Shown here in pieces: positions 11,767-23,232 of a DNA stretch of 64,000 nucleotides. Source of the DNA: Pollenia angustigena (lineage: Eukaryota; Arthropoda; Insecta; Diptera; Polleniidae); NCBI GenBank assembly GCA_930367215.1, contig OV884059.1, forward strand, positions 224,377,803 to 224,441,802, read 5' to 3'. A program made the position numbers and the translations under genes. The notes under the pieces are model-generated. The model made no database searches, was not told the origin of the DNA, and was given only the letters and a program-made list of their open reading frames with translations. Position 1 is the stretch's first letter. Each line of letters begins with the position of its first letter.

Positions 11767-12384
11767 ATGAATACAACCAAGATAGTTTTAACTACTCTAC
11801 TTATTTGCCTTGTGCAATCGTTACCTGTTTTGGGCGAAAGTGGCGAATCGTTAGTATGTACGGACCTGAATACATTCTATCCAGAGGGTTTCTTAACGAT
11901 GGCCCATGACTACAATATAATAAAATCCAGTGACTATGAACATGCTAACGTTATAGCCATGTCATATGAAAAAGATATTATAACTAGAACTACAGAAATA
12001 TTGGCATATGAAATAGTTTCGCATAATGCTGCCGAGCTAAACGAGATTTACAAAGTTATGAATCAGACTTATTCTAAACAAACGGTTGATAAAATTTTAA
12101 GTGGAGCCGTAACTAAAATTTTTTTCATGAAAAAATTACTTCTTGCTGAGTCGTTATTGCATATTTCTAAATCAATGAATTTTAAAGTATTGGAATTTCT
12201 GCTACATGAAACGTTGGAAGCTTACGGATGTGAAAGCCGAGGTAGAAACAAAGATTTAAACGAATTTGAACAAAAACTCTTGTCCATATTGAATAAATTA
12301 GTACAAAATCAAAGGTACTCTAATGCGCCGCAGAGCTTAAAATCAATTGTAGCACTTCTAATAAACATACTCCCTAAAAATTAA
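11767..12384 (+). CDS. Small secreted protein, unknown family (left copy)
   Basis: A 205-residue protein. I do not recognise the family. Residues 1-23 form a classical signal peptide (Lys5, hydrophobic stretch to Leu22, cleavage likely after Gly23). The mature part is charged and predicted helical from composition. It has two cysteines (31 and 155) that could form one disulfide, and an N-glycosylation sequon at Asn99. The start is chosen because the TATA/initiator pair places the transcript start after the upstream ATG at 11737. The ORF stands out as the only long one that is not transposon-derived. The right-arm copy is intact with six replacements: Q100E, E128K, K135E, M137G, F144I and Q189P. 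A secreted effector (seminal, salivary, immune or cuticular) is possible, but nothing in the sequence decides. Confidence 0.8.
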   Translation: MNTTKIVLTTLLICLVQSLPVLGESGESLVCTDLNTFYPEGFLTMAHDYNIIKSSDYEHANVIAMSYEKDIITRTTEILAYEIVSHNAAELNEIYKVMNQTYSKQTVDKILSGAVTKIFFMKKLLLAESLLHISKSMNFKVLEFLLHETLEAYGCESRGRNKDLNEFEQKLLSILNKLVQNQRYSNAPQSLKSIVALLINILPKN

Positions 12385-12500
12385 CGATTACTATTTTTGG
12401 TGCCGCGGTTTTGTCCTAAAAATGTTAAATATACGAATTTCATTTATACGTCCGTTGATGACCAAGAATGGAGAAGTAATAGCAGCATTTATATCAAGTC

Positions 12501-12613
12501 TAGGTACTGATAAAAATGTTTATTACGTTATGAATCCAACAACGAAAAAAGTTTTTGGTCCTAAGAAAAATTTATTGGATTCATAACGTAATAAACATTA
12601 TTATCAGTACCTA
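12501..12613. repeat. 113-bp foldback downstream of the secreted-protein gene (left copy)
   Basis: The two halves are near-perfect inverted copies beginning TAGGTACTGATAA and including TTTATTACGTTATGAATCCA, separated by a short loop around 12545-12570. It begins 117 bases after the stop codon. AATAAA-type signals occur within it (near 12591) and after it (near 12665). It could be a tiny foldback element or a 3'-UTR stem-loop. The mirror copy at 60425-60537 appears unchanged. Confidence 0.75.
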
Positions 12614-13638
12614 TTAGAATTACTTTAAATATATATATTTATTACTTTCATGTACACTATTTTTAATAAACTTCAAATATTATGCACTTTACTAAAATTA
12701 GTGTTAACTTTTCCTTCTTCCTCTTTTGATCATTTTTAACATTGTTATCAGTGGGTCCAGGAATTACCGTTCACAAAGGTTTTTACTTAACAAATTAAGA
12801 GCAGTATTAATAAATAACTTATTTAAATTTTAGATGTGTTTAAAATAATACTTGAATTTAAATTTTTGTTTTAAAAAGCAATTCAAACCAAAACTGTAAT
12901 AATTTTTCTGAATACGCCAGTAAAATGATTTTGAATAAAATAGGTATACTTTATACATTAGTGTTTTTCAAAAAAAAAGAAAAAAAAATACGGGGCTCAA
13001 GCATAATTTCAAAGCTTAGAGGGTAAAGTATTTTTGGGCAGATTTTTGAGAAGAGGTTTAGAGGTCTCTCAAGTCGAATCTTAGCTACAAATTGGGTTTG
13101 CCGGTTTCTCAAGTCGAATCTTAGCTACAAATTGGGTTTGCCGGTCTTTGCCAAAAACCAAGATTTTCTTCACTTTTAAGAAAATAATTTCAAAAAAATG
13201 TCAAAACTTTATTTTAGTGTGCAAAAACTATAAGTTTTTACAGTAAATTTGCTCATTTCGGCACCCTACATTACAATTTTTCGTAATTTTTCCATAACTT
13301 TTGTAAATAACGCTTTGTTACTTTTAAATTTTTTATGGAAATTAGAAAAACTAACAATACAGTTTGAAACGGTGTACGAAAATAAATTGTACAGCGACAA
13401 AAATGGTCAACCACTTAAAAAGCAAAAGCTAAAAAAAATTATTTCGCGTTTTGCTTTTTTACTTTTTCCTAAAAGAAGAGCTAGTTTACAAACATAAACC
13501 AAAACTCATAAAGTAGACGCGATTACAAAGAATTATTACAATTAGTTTTTAGTTTTCTTGGTGGTACGGTGCCGAATTTTAACACTTTCGAATACCTGGT
13601 GCAACTTCTCATGCTAGATGGATGTCAAAAGCTATTTA
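12614..13638. other. Intergenic with a 40-bp tandem duplication
   Basis: A 40-bp unit containing CTCAAGTCGAATCTTAGCTA is present twice in tandem (13067-13106 and 13107-13146) and is also duplicated on the right arm near 59892-59971. An 82-codon open frame at 13249-13497 is identical in protein on both arms. It has no recognisable motif and no promoter, so it is not called as a gene. Confidence 0.55.
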
Positions 13639-15032
13639 CAGTATAACCCGGTTAATTACCCCACGCTTAAATGCCTTTCACGGCTATTTACCTCGAGTTT
13701 TAAATCCCCGTTTTTTTTCTTCCATTTTTTAAACAAAAATTAACGTTTAATTGCCATACGCTTAATTACCCGATTCGGATAATTGCCTTAAAAATTTAAC
13801 TCCCAAAACAAAATTATACCTAAATTTCATTCGTTTAATTGCCTCAGTACTATTTGACAAAAACACAGCAAGTAAAGCAACCAAGTTTTACATGTTAATA
13901 ATTTAAAAATATACACTAAATTTTTTTAAAAAAATATGCCTAAAAAACAAAATATGGCTTGATTAAAAGCAAAATATTCAACAAATTAATATTTGCATTA
14001 AAAGTTATGTTATGAGGTCATGATTCATATAAGAGTTATATATTATCTAGATACACCAAATTTATGAGATATTTTGTCTTAAAGAGATTAAAGTTTTCAT
14101 GGGGACTATGTGATATTATAGACCGATTCTTACAATTTACATAGGTTTCGTTCTTATGACAATAAAACGTATTTACCCAATTTTAACAAATTATCTAAAA
14201 ACTGCTACCTTTACTTTTCGTACAAGGTTTACATGGACATACAACCAGCAAGATGGACGGACGGACGGACACGAAAAGATTACTTAAAAAAGTGTTTCTG
14301 ATTCAATCGTTTACTAAATGATGCGTCTAGGTTTCTATGTTATAAGTTGCGAAAAACATTTATCTTCAACAAAAACTTGCTTTGGCTTAAAATTGTACAG
14401 TGAAAATTTAATGTAGGTGGCGAAATTAAAGCAACAGAAAATTCACCTGTTAACCAGAATTTTAAGCAATTTTTTTATTTGCTTAACATGTATTAAAATA
14501 TGTTTTAAAAACTTAAAATATGTGTGCAATAAAAATGCAGCAATGGCTAAAATATGGAAATTATTTACAAACAAATCGATACCAAAATTCATTAAAAGCT
14601 CTAAACGCATAAATATATTGTTTCTGCATTCATTGGTCGCACAAGAAAAACCATGCAATTGCATATTTACGGCTTCCATGAGCAGTAGTAGGATATGACA
14701 GGACATCTCAAAAAGCACTACAGATAAAATTTAAGACAACAAATCCCATTGTTTTTTTTTTTTTTGCTTTCTATAAGATTTAGCTGATACATGTAAAAAT
14801 TCCTTTCTTAAATTTTTTCATACATCAAAGTTAAGTTATCTTGTAAATAAATACGTCTAATAACCTCACTGAGGTATTTAAACAAATTCGCTTAATTACC
14901 TTAATGAGGTAGTTAAACGTATTATTATTACCTCAACAAGGTAGTTAAGCGTATTCGTTTAAATGCTTACACCGCATAATTACCCAAAAATATTGACATT
15001 TTTGTCGAGGTAATTATCCGTGGAATACTGTA
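13637..15032. mobile_element. Pogo-like element, 1392 bp (left copy)
   Basis: The element is 13639-15030 with TA on both sides. Ends are CAGTATAACCCGGTTAATTA and the inverse of CAGTATTCCACGGATAATTA, matching pogo/Tigger style (TA target, CAG start). Subterminal regions carry many iterations of a CGCTTAATTACC-like word on both sides. The interior lacks a recognisable transposase. It contains a GGAC microsatellite near 14260-14275. The right copy (57624-59399) is larger because it holds a private MITE. Confidence 0.8.
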
Positions 15033-15082
15033 TACACTTAAAATTTATTTGTTCCGTAATCAATTTAATATGACTTTTTATA

Positions 15083-15660
15083 GTTCGTATTTATGTAAAA
15101 GCCTGGTTTGGATGCACCAAAGCAATTGAAGCACCAAATCAAGACCTAAATTTAATAAAAAAAAATATAATTGCTTATCCTGAACAAGATATAGCTTTTG
15201 CTTTGTTACAAAAAGTAAGCAATCACTTATGATATTTGTCCGAAGAAGCAGTTGGTCTTTCATTCTTCGATCCTAATGTTAGTGTTGATATTAAGAGAAA
15301 AATGGTATAAGCAATTAATGTTCAAGAAAATAAAGAAAAATGCAAGCGGATCATAGCTAATCCAACAAATATCCTTCAAACATATTCACAAAAAGATTTA
15401 AGCAATTTTGTAAATTCAAACACACACGCGTTCTTTGATCGCTTAGAAATTTCAAAAGAATATTTGCAAGTCGATCCATCGGATTGGAATGTCAAAACTT
15501 ATCTGTAGTAAACGATGCTGCTGAAAGAGGTGCCAAATTCATTACAGATTATAATAATAAATTAACACACAATGAAGAAGAGAAACAATTCCTTTTTCAA
15601 GTGGTCAAAGAATATAATATGAATTATCCCACTTTTAAAAAGACTTCACTATTACACTAA
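15083..15660 (+). pseudogene. Decayed ORF of unrecognised insect repeat family (left copy)
   Basis: Translation gives connected stretches in the + direction: AWFGCTKAIEAPNQDLNLI, then LSEEAVGLSFFDPNVSVDIK, then FFDRLEISKEYLQVDPSDW, and after a frame change NDAAERGAKFITDYNN and QVVKEYNMNYP, ending at a stop near 15660. At least two internal stops and one frameshift are present. The pattern recalls an uncharacterised protein family seen in several copies in insect genomes, probably transposon-borne, but I cannot name it. On the right arm the same relic is split by a LINE and a hAT-like insertion. Confidence 0.55.
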
Positions 15661-15884
15661 ATTTATATTAATATGTAATTCATAGAAATATTTTATTTTA
15701 ATGTTCATTTTTCAAATAATTTTTAATAAAATATTAAATAAGACCATTTAAAAAAATTTTTTTTTAAGAAACGCTTTTCTTAAAAAAGAACATTTAAAAA
15801 AAAATTTTGCTCTCCCCCTAGATTTTATCCATGTATTCGTGTATTGTCATCGGGAATATGCATGCCTGCAAAACTTCATCCATT

Positions 15885-17013
15885 CACAGAAAAAAGTAAA
15901 AAACGGTTTTGATCACCAAAATAATTGAAACAAGCAAAAAATTGTTTAATTTTGCACCTATCACCGAAATGATTATACCAATTACTCAAATTTGCAAAAA
16001 TTGCAAAACAAGGATTTTTTTCCAATTAAAAAGTTTTTACATTTCAATTTTCAATTGAATAAATTAAACAGTGTATTTGAAATACACTCTAAATTCAATT
16101 ACGCAAATTATTGAATCACACAAATTGTTAATTGAATAAGTTTGTTAAATCAATTCAATTGATGCTTAAATGAAGCAAAATGATAATATTTAAAATATAT
16201 GTTTTATTTAAATATGGTTTAAAAATAACTTGTTTTATTTGTTTAATTGTAATAGCTCATGCTTAATTGTACAAATTTTGGAATATTTTTTTGACAGAGG
16301 AATTTCATACATACAACTTTGTATAAAATTGTAGAATAACTCTGATTCTTCAGGGTATTCAAGATTGAAAACAAAAAACTGTTTTTGTTGTGTAATTTGG
16401 CTGTACTTTTTTTCACCTATTCACTTTAAACGTACAACATGAAATGACGCCAAAAAATATTCAAGAATTAACAAACGAAGAAAATAAACACCAAATTTCG
16501 ATTGCGACCATAACCACCGTCAACACTGTGGTCAGCCACAAGGCGATTTTTTATTTTACGCATAATATATGTACATAGTATGTAGGCTCATTATTGGTGG
16601 TCATACATAATTGTAATTCGTCTATAACAAATTTCAGTTAATTTTTTACTTGTTGATAGTTTTTTTTTGCACGCGACGCTTACTGTTCTTTTTGATGACA
16701 AAAACATGTGTGTATGTACATGTAAGGGCAAAGACAATAAATTTATAAAGATGTTGGTTGCACTTGTAACATTTTTCGCAAACTGTTGATGAGGGAGGAA
16801 AGCAACAAGGAGAATGCAACAAAGTGTTCAATTCAAACAACCGAGTTGATTGATTCAATTAAACTTATAATTAAAATTAAGCTTAAAATCAAGTAAAATT
16901 TTAATTGAAAAAAAAAAATTTTTTTTAGTTCAATCAATTAAGAACGTAATCAAATTTATTTTAAAATTCAAAAATCACTATCAATTGAAAAAATGGCAAT
17001 AATTTTTTCTGTG
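15885..17013. repeat. AT-rich element with CACAGAAAAAA ends (left copy)
   Basis: Both ends are CACAGAAAAAA (inverted). The interior is rich in short self-complementary AATTGAATT-type words and a motif close to ACCTATCACCGAAATGATTA. Related sequence occurs at about 18828-18880 and 25954-26100, so this is a repeat family. No transposase is visible. The superfamily is unknown. Confidence 0.55.
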
Positions 17014-17229
17014 TGGGAATTATTTCCTTCCGAAGGTTACTATATATTATACTAGCTGGACCCGGTCCGCTTTGCTGGCCCTTAGTAAAGATTTAAAATT
17101 TTATAAAATTATATTCAACATTTTTGTTTTTTTGAATTTATTCTATGAGCTTTATAAAATACATAACTGAAATTTTATGTATTTTATAAAGCTTTTTGTA
17201 ATAGTTCTATTCCTTAAATTTTTCAAAAA

Positions 17230-17458
17230 TGACTTTATACACTACCAGACTATTAAATACATTCAATTTATAAAGTATCACTATCCAGTGTGACACAAAG
17301 AATGCTGACGAAGGCCGTAGCGGGCCAGAAAATGCACTACATTCTGCTGGTGTCTAATAATTGTACATTTTTCTGTACATAAATTATAGCTCATTGCTTT
17401 CCAAAGGAAAGCTAAGGTAAAATGTAACAAGAAAATAGTCTGGTAGTGTATAAAGTCA
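17230..17458. repeat. MITE, 229 bp (left copy)
   Basis: Inverted ends TGACTTTATACACTACCAGA extend for about 25 bp (17230-17254 and inverse ending 17458). No ORF. The mirror copy is 48882-49110. Just upstream (17045-17085) is the sequence ACTAGCTGGACCCGGTCCGC, a dispersed repeat end of unknown class. Confidence 0.65.
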
Positions 17459-17654
17459 ATTCTTAAAAAAAACGATGTACAGTAAACTTGTCTAGTGTAT
17501 GTTGAAAACGTTAAGTTCTGTCTCGCTTTTTGAAGACATGAAGTGTGTCAAATCAACTATATTTTTGGTTGTCCTCTCAAGCAGCAAATAGGAAATATAA
17601 AAAGTTTTTCCTGTACAATGTGTAGCAGGTTTGTATATTAAGCCGACGATATAC

Positions 17655-18090
17655 TTGGGGGATTCACAAGGTGTCATAAAGTCAAAAGTCTTAAAACATA
17701 ACATGAAAAAATACGGCTGTTGTGAACAACCCCTCATAATTTAGTGTGCTATTTTGAATTTAAATCAGCTGATTTAAAACAAATATAAAAAATAAATATT
17801 TACCAAAAATAATATATAATTTGACGCCGCAAGTGTTTTGTTGCAAAAAATAAGCAGGTTAAAACTATACCATCAACGGCGACGGCAACAAAAACTAATG
17901 AGGCTCGGCTCTGCCGTTCAGCGCAGGACTCTTCGGATTCATTACGAGAGCACAATAAACATAACAAGCAAAGTTCTATTGATTTAAGACACGTGTTGTT
18001 TACAAAGCAACAACATTATTTGTAAACCATTGTAAAATGTTAGAACTTAATGACAATATAACATGATAGCACACCTTGTGAATACCCCAA
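17655..18090. repeat. Inverted-repeat element, 436 bp (left copy)
   Basis: Ends are TTGGGGGATTCACAAGGTGT and the inverse of TTGGGGTATTCACAAGGTGT. It spans an 81-codon open frame on the minus strand (17737-17492 overlaps its left end) that has no recognisable motif and is not called. Mirror copy at 48262-48685. Confidence 0.6.
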
Positions 18091-18759
18091 CTATAAAAAT
18101 TTACATTTACCTACTTAAGTAAAATAAGATAAAAAAAAATAACGAAACTTAAACATGCATTGCACTAACTTATTCAAAATTGTATACTGCAAGTGTATGC
18201 GAGTTCAGTAGGAGTATGAACAGAACAAGCATGGCACGACATTTTCGATTCGATTTGACAGAAAAAACCTGTGATCGCCGAACTAAAGCCGAAACGAATT
18301 CAGATATTGGAATCTGTTGTAAAAAATGGACCGATTTTCATGAAAGTTTGTAATTTATTTCTAGTTGTTTAAAATAAAGTTGTTCTATCGGTGCATTCCG
18401 CTACCAATTTTACGTTGGTATTTGAACAACAAAAAGTATCATTTAAAAAGTTAATAATGTGGATTCTCGATATTTTTAAAAAAGTTGGTCCACAATTTTG
18501 GCTAGATTTAAAAGATGAACTAGAAACAATTTGGCACGCAATTATAAAAAACATGTTTTAAGACAAATATATTTATTTATTTGTTTCTTTATTTGCTTTA
18601 TTTCTTTTGTATAGTTTTTTAATTTTTTTTTTAATGAACGAACTCTAGCTGTAATAAATAAGCAATTATTAGCAAATAAAAATAATTTTGTTAATTAAAA
18701 AAAAAAAAAAAAAACTCAAGGCTAAAACCTATAATATGTATTGCTGTTTAAAAACCTTT
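18091..18759. other. Intergenic, nothing recognised (left arm)
   Basis: AT-rich sequence shared with 47385-48261. The right arm has a private 176-bp insertion (47898-48073) and a 16-bp extra segment (47641-47656) here. No gene supported. Confidence 0.5.
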
Positions 18760-18880
18760 CGCACTTGTTCAACAATACTGAATTAACTCAAAATTTAAAA
18801 CATTCCAGATCAAGCAAAGCAACACAGAAAAAATTAAAAATTGTCTCTAATCACCAAATTCATACCAAATTCATAGAATC

Positions 18881-19273
18881 TGTTTTGGCTAATGATGAAT
18901 TACTATGATTCCCATTTTTAGTTTATAAAATCACTTACATGAATTCCTATTTTTATTATGTACTCAATCAATTAAGTTGGCAATGCAACAGCAATGAGGT
19001 TTGTTACAATCGTGTCGATAAGTATAAGGTAATATGGCTACATCATTTAAATAATTTAGAAGATTAATTCTGATTGGTCAGCAAGAAAAATAATTATTAT
19101 TAATGGTCGAGACGGGAGCGATAGTGGCATTGTTAAAGAAGACGTTGTTGAGGAAAGTCAAATAAATAAAATAAAACAATTATTATAAGTCAACTGTGAA
19201 ATAAAGCAAAATTGAATTTGAAAATAAAGAAAAATAATAATCTTTTTAAAAAACGAAAAATCTCGTATTAACA
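18881..19273 (+). repeat. 5' LTR of BEL/Pao element
   Basis: 393 bp, begins TGTTTTGGC and ends TATTAACA (TG...CA). AATAAA-like words near the 3' part may serve polyadenylation. No difference from the 3' LTR was found by eye. Confidence 0.95.
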
Positions 19274-19275
19274 TT

Positions 19276-19293
19276 TGGCGCCCAACGTGGGGC
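19276..19293 (+). promoter_or_regulatory. Primer-binding site, tRNA-Lys(CUU)-type
   Basis: TGGCGCCCAACGTGGGGC begins two bases after the LTR and is complementary to the 3' end of animal tRNA-Lys(CUU), as far as I recall that tRNA (3' ...GCCCCACGTTGGGCGCCA). This is the (-)-strand primer site. Confidence 0.85.
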
Positions 19294-20202
19294 TGTGAGC
19301 AAGCTGTGTTAAAAGCAACATTTAATTGGCCAAGCAATCAAAAGACGCACGCGGTGGATTTATCTCTTAAAGTAAAAAAAACATCACTAGGACCCAGCAA
19401 CTAAGCTTTCACATACCGGCAAGGAAGTACTTTGGTCGTTGATACGTTGGTCGCTGATACGTTGGTCGTTGATAAAGAAGGATCCTATCTGTGGCTGCCT
19501 CTTGATTTGTTTGTAATACGTATTGGGCTTTTAAGGTTGTATATATAAAAAAACAAATTTAAATATTTGAGGTTATGCCTCAAATTAATTAATTAATTAA
19601 TTAATTTAATTTAACAATACTAGCACACTACAGTTAACACTACACACACATCCCCACACTTTCTGTTTCTCACACACATACACAGTACGTCATATTAGTC
19701 TTCCATTTAAATTATAACCTACATTTTTCAATCGCATGCATTTACACATTCCGCCATATTATCCCTCCATGTTCTGTTCATAACCTCAACCTTATACACC
19801 CATAGTTTCAATACAATACTAATTGCTTCGTATTAATCTTTCTACAGATTTTTATCTGCATTAATTTCTTAACAGTAATGAAATTATTTTGCTGCAGAAT
19901 GCAATAGTGATTGGACAATAGCTGCCTAGGAGGAAATCGTATATTTAAAGAATTTTACATAGAAATTGGATACCACACTTTATTTGTCAATTCGAAAGAA
20001 AAGGCAAACTGTGGTTGTTATAATAAAATTTGTACATGTATACACGTTTTAATTAATAAATACGAAAATTTTATGGTAAATTTTATAACGAAAGGAGACA
20101 GAGAGTTTATTTGAATTTCGCCAGGAAATAGGTTGTGGAATATTTGAAAGCGAGTGACACTAGGGAATTTCTAAGATTAGTTTAGGCTCATTTTAATTAA
20201 TC
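19294..20202 (+). other. Leader of BEL/Pao element
   Basis: An untranslated leader of about 0.9 kb. It contains a short tandem run of GATACGTTGGTCGYT units (about 19428-19475) and an ATTA repeat near 19580. A 67-codon open frame at 19911-20114 has no recognisable motif and is probably chance. Confidence 0.6.
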
Positions 20203-23200
20203 ATGTCTGAAGCGGAGATACTTACAAGTTTGCAAAAACAGAGAACTAAAACTCGGAGCAATATTACCCGTATTAGAAAAATGTACCAAGACGGTACAGG
20301 GTCTACTGATCAAATTGATATGCAATTGAGATTGGAAATGTTAGATACGTATATAAAGCAGTTGATGGATTATCAGAATGAGATAGAGAAGTTAAATCCT
20401 GATGACAATAAACGAGGTGAGCTGGAGGATATTTGTATAGGGGCAAAGTCAATATTACTTTCTAAAATAAATGTTAGCCGCCGTGTTAGTGTGGTGCATG
20501 ACTGTACCCTAAGCACACCAGTTGTTTCAGGAAATCGTCTACCCCATCTGAAAATTCCTAAGTTCGGTGGCAAATATTCGGAGTATAGGAATTTTATAAC
20601 CTGTTTTAACAATTTAGTGAATGACGACCCAACGCTTTCAGTCATTGAGAAATTCAATCATTTAGTTAATAGTCTGCAGGATGATGCGTTACGGACTGTT
20701 AGGGCATTTCAAGTGAATGAGGATAATTATGCTAGTGCTTTAAAACGGTTAGCTGAAAGATACGACAACAAATGTCTTATATTTCAAGACCATGTAGCTT
20801 CTTTGTTCAATTTAAAGAAAATAAATAAACCTTGTGCTTCTGAATTAAGGCATGTAGTTGATACTGTGTCAGCTATTTTGGATTCCCTCTCTCACATAGG
20901 AACCGACAAGGACATAACGCATGCGGTAATTATTCATTTAGTACTATCGAAACTGGACCCTGAATCTAAAGCTAAGTGGGATGAGCATCTGGATTATACA
21001 TCATTGCCCAAATGGAGTGACTGTGTTGCAGTTTTGATAAGGCGTTGTCAATTTCTTGAAGTTAATAGTGATGGCTCAAAAATTGAGCAGAATTGTAATA
21101 AACAGGTTAGACCTCATGTTAATAATGGGAACACTTATAAGGAAAAAGGAAAAGTTAGAAATTCATTTTCGTGTATTGAAAATAAAAAAGAGGAATGCGT
21201 ATTCTGTTCGGATAATGGTCATGAAATTAGTAATTGTCCAATATTTATAAATTTACATGTAACCCAAAGATTTGAAATTTCAAAAAAAAAGGGTTGGTGC
21301 ATCAACTGTTTGAAAATTGGCCATTCAGTTAGGAAGTGTCGTTCGTACCGCTGTAATGTTTGCCAACGCCCTCATCATGTTCTCTTGCACAATGAGGATT
21401 TAGTCAAAGACAAAAATAATTCTAGGGATAATTGCAATCCCGCACAACCGCCTGCTACGGTAAATCGTAGTTCAGCCCAATGTGTAGACCACTCTTTAAA
21501 TTGTACTGCAGGCACTAGTAGAATGTCAACGCCAGGGTTAAATTTACAACCTAATCGGAGTAATATACCGAGTGCAAGTACACTGTTTGTTCAAAAAGAT
21601 GAACAACAGGTAATTTTGGCTACTGCTTTAGTGCAAATTAGGGACAAATACGGAAAGTATAAACCGGCTCGTGCACTTTTAGATTCGGGTTCCCAAATTA
21701 ATTTAATAACTGAGGAAGTAGCCCAACGACTTTCTATCAAACGGTTTGATACAAGTTTAAATATTTTAGGGATAGCGAATGAGAATCGAAAAATAAAACA
21801 TGGATTAAATTCTTACATTAAATCATGTGTGAATGAATTTGAAATTTCAACAGATTTTTATATTATAAAATCGATATCTGGTAAACAGCCAAACTACCAA
21901 ATAGAGAGAAAAAGTTTGGGGATTCCATCGAATTTATCGTTGGCTGATCCTGATTTCGATAGACCTCGCAAGATAGATATTTTATTAGGTGCGGAAGTAT
22001 TTTTTATATTTTTGTCAGTAGGTCAGATAAAATTGGGCCCTACATTGCCTATTTTGCAGAAAACGATTTTGGGATGGATTGTTTCAGGCAAGTGTGATAA
22101 CAACATTCAGTCAAAGGTTAATGTTTATCAAACTGTGGTTAACGGCAATGATCAGAATTTAGATTCTTTGAACAAATTAGTTGAAAGGTTTTGGGAAATT
22201 GAACAGGTTCCAATATGTTCCAGGATGACTGATGAGCAGTTAAGGTGTGAAAACCACTTCGATGCAAATACTCGGCGTATCGAAGATGGTAGATTTGAAG
22301 TTAGATTACCCTTTAAGATAGACCCGAAGAGTTTAGGACAGTCATATGAAGTTGCCAAGCGCCGCCTTTTATCTCTGGAACGCAGATTATCAAAAAATTG
22401 TGAAATAAACGAAATGTATGTCAATTTTATGAAAGAATACCTTACACTTGGTCATATGTCTCCAGTGGATCATATTTGTCAACAAATGCCCCATTACTTT
22501 ATTCCACATCAATGCGTTCTCAGAGCTCATAGTACCACTACGAAGTTAAGAGTAGTATTCGATGCCTCTAGCAAAACTTCAAGTCAAAAATCACTAAATG
22601 ATATATTAATGGTTGGACCTACAATACAAGAAGACTTGTTTTCTATATTGCTTAAATTTCGGCTAAATAAATTTGCTTTAACTGCCGATATTACTAAAAT
22701 GTATCGACAAGTCAGAGTTCATAAAGACGATCGCAGATTTCAGTTAATATTATGGCGAGAAAGTCCTAATTTACCGATTCAAACGTATGAATTAAACACG
22801 GTCACTTACGGAACTGCTCCCGCGCCATTTCTAGCGATACGTTGTCTAAAAGAAATTAGTAACATTTTTAAAGATGTTTATCCTCTTGGTTCAAAAATTA
22901 TAGCCACAGATTTTTATGTTGACGATTTAATTACGGGAGCAGACAATGAAACCACATTGAAACAAATTCGAAATGAAGTGACACAAATTTTAAGTTCTTG
23001 TGGTTTTACTTTGGCAAAATGGTACTCAAATTATAAAGATTGTGATAATTTTGAGCTCGTTAAGCATTTAAATCTAAACGAATCAAATTCAACTACAGCT
23101 TTAGGAATTATTTGGAAACCAGAAGAAGACCTATTGTGTTTTAGGTCAGAAAATGGTTTTGAAACTGTTGCTGCTACAAAGCGAAATATTTTATCAATTT

Positions 23201-23232
23201 CATCTCGTCTGTTTGATCCCTTGGGCTTTTAG
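20203..23232 (+). pseudogene. BEL/Pao Gag-protease-RT polyprotein, first part
   Basis: 1009 codons. The N-terminal ~300 residues match the BEL/Pao capsid-type Gag (DUF1759 region; PKFGGKYSEYRNF). Two CCHC knuckles follow (C-x2-C-x4-H-x4-C, CVFCSDNGHEISNC and CINCLKIGHSVRKC). An aspartic protease motif ALLDSGSQ lies at about residue 494. The Pao-type RT has the catalytic box YVDDL near residue 905. The frame stops at 23230-23232 right after the conserved LFDPLGF. The downstream coding resumes in another frame, so a one-base loss in the T run at 23226-23229 best explains the break. It may also be a sequencing error in a homopolymer. Confidence 0.9.

Noticed and set aside
14417..14718. Overlapping 91-93 codon frames on both strands inside the pogo-like element
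   Set aside because: No transposase motif, low-complexity composition, and similarity between arms is explained by the palindrome alone.
17492..17737. 81-codon minus-strand frame, identical on both arms
   Set aside because: Arm identity is not evidence of coding; it overlaps the end of an inverted-repeat element and has no recognisable motif.
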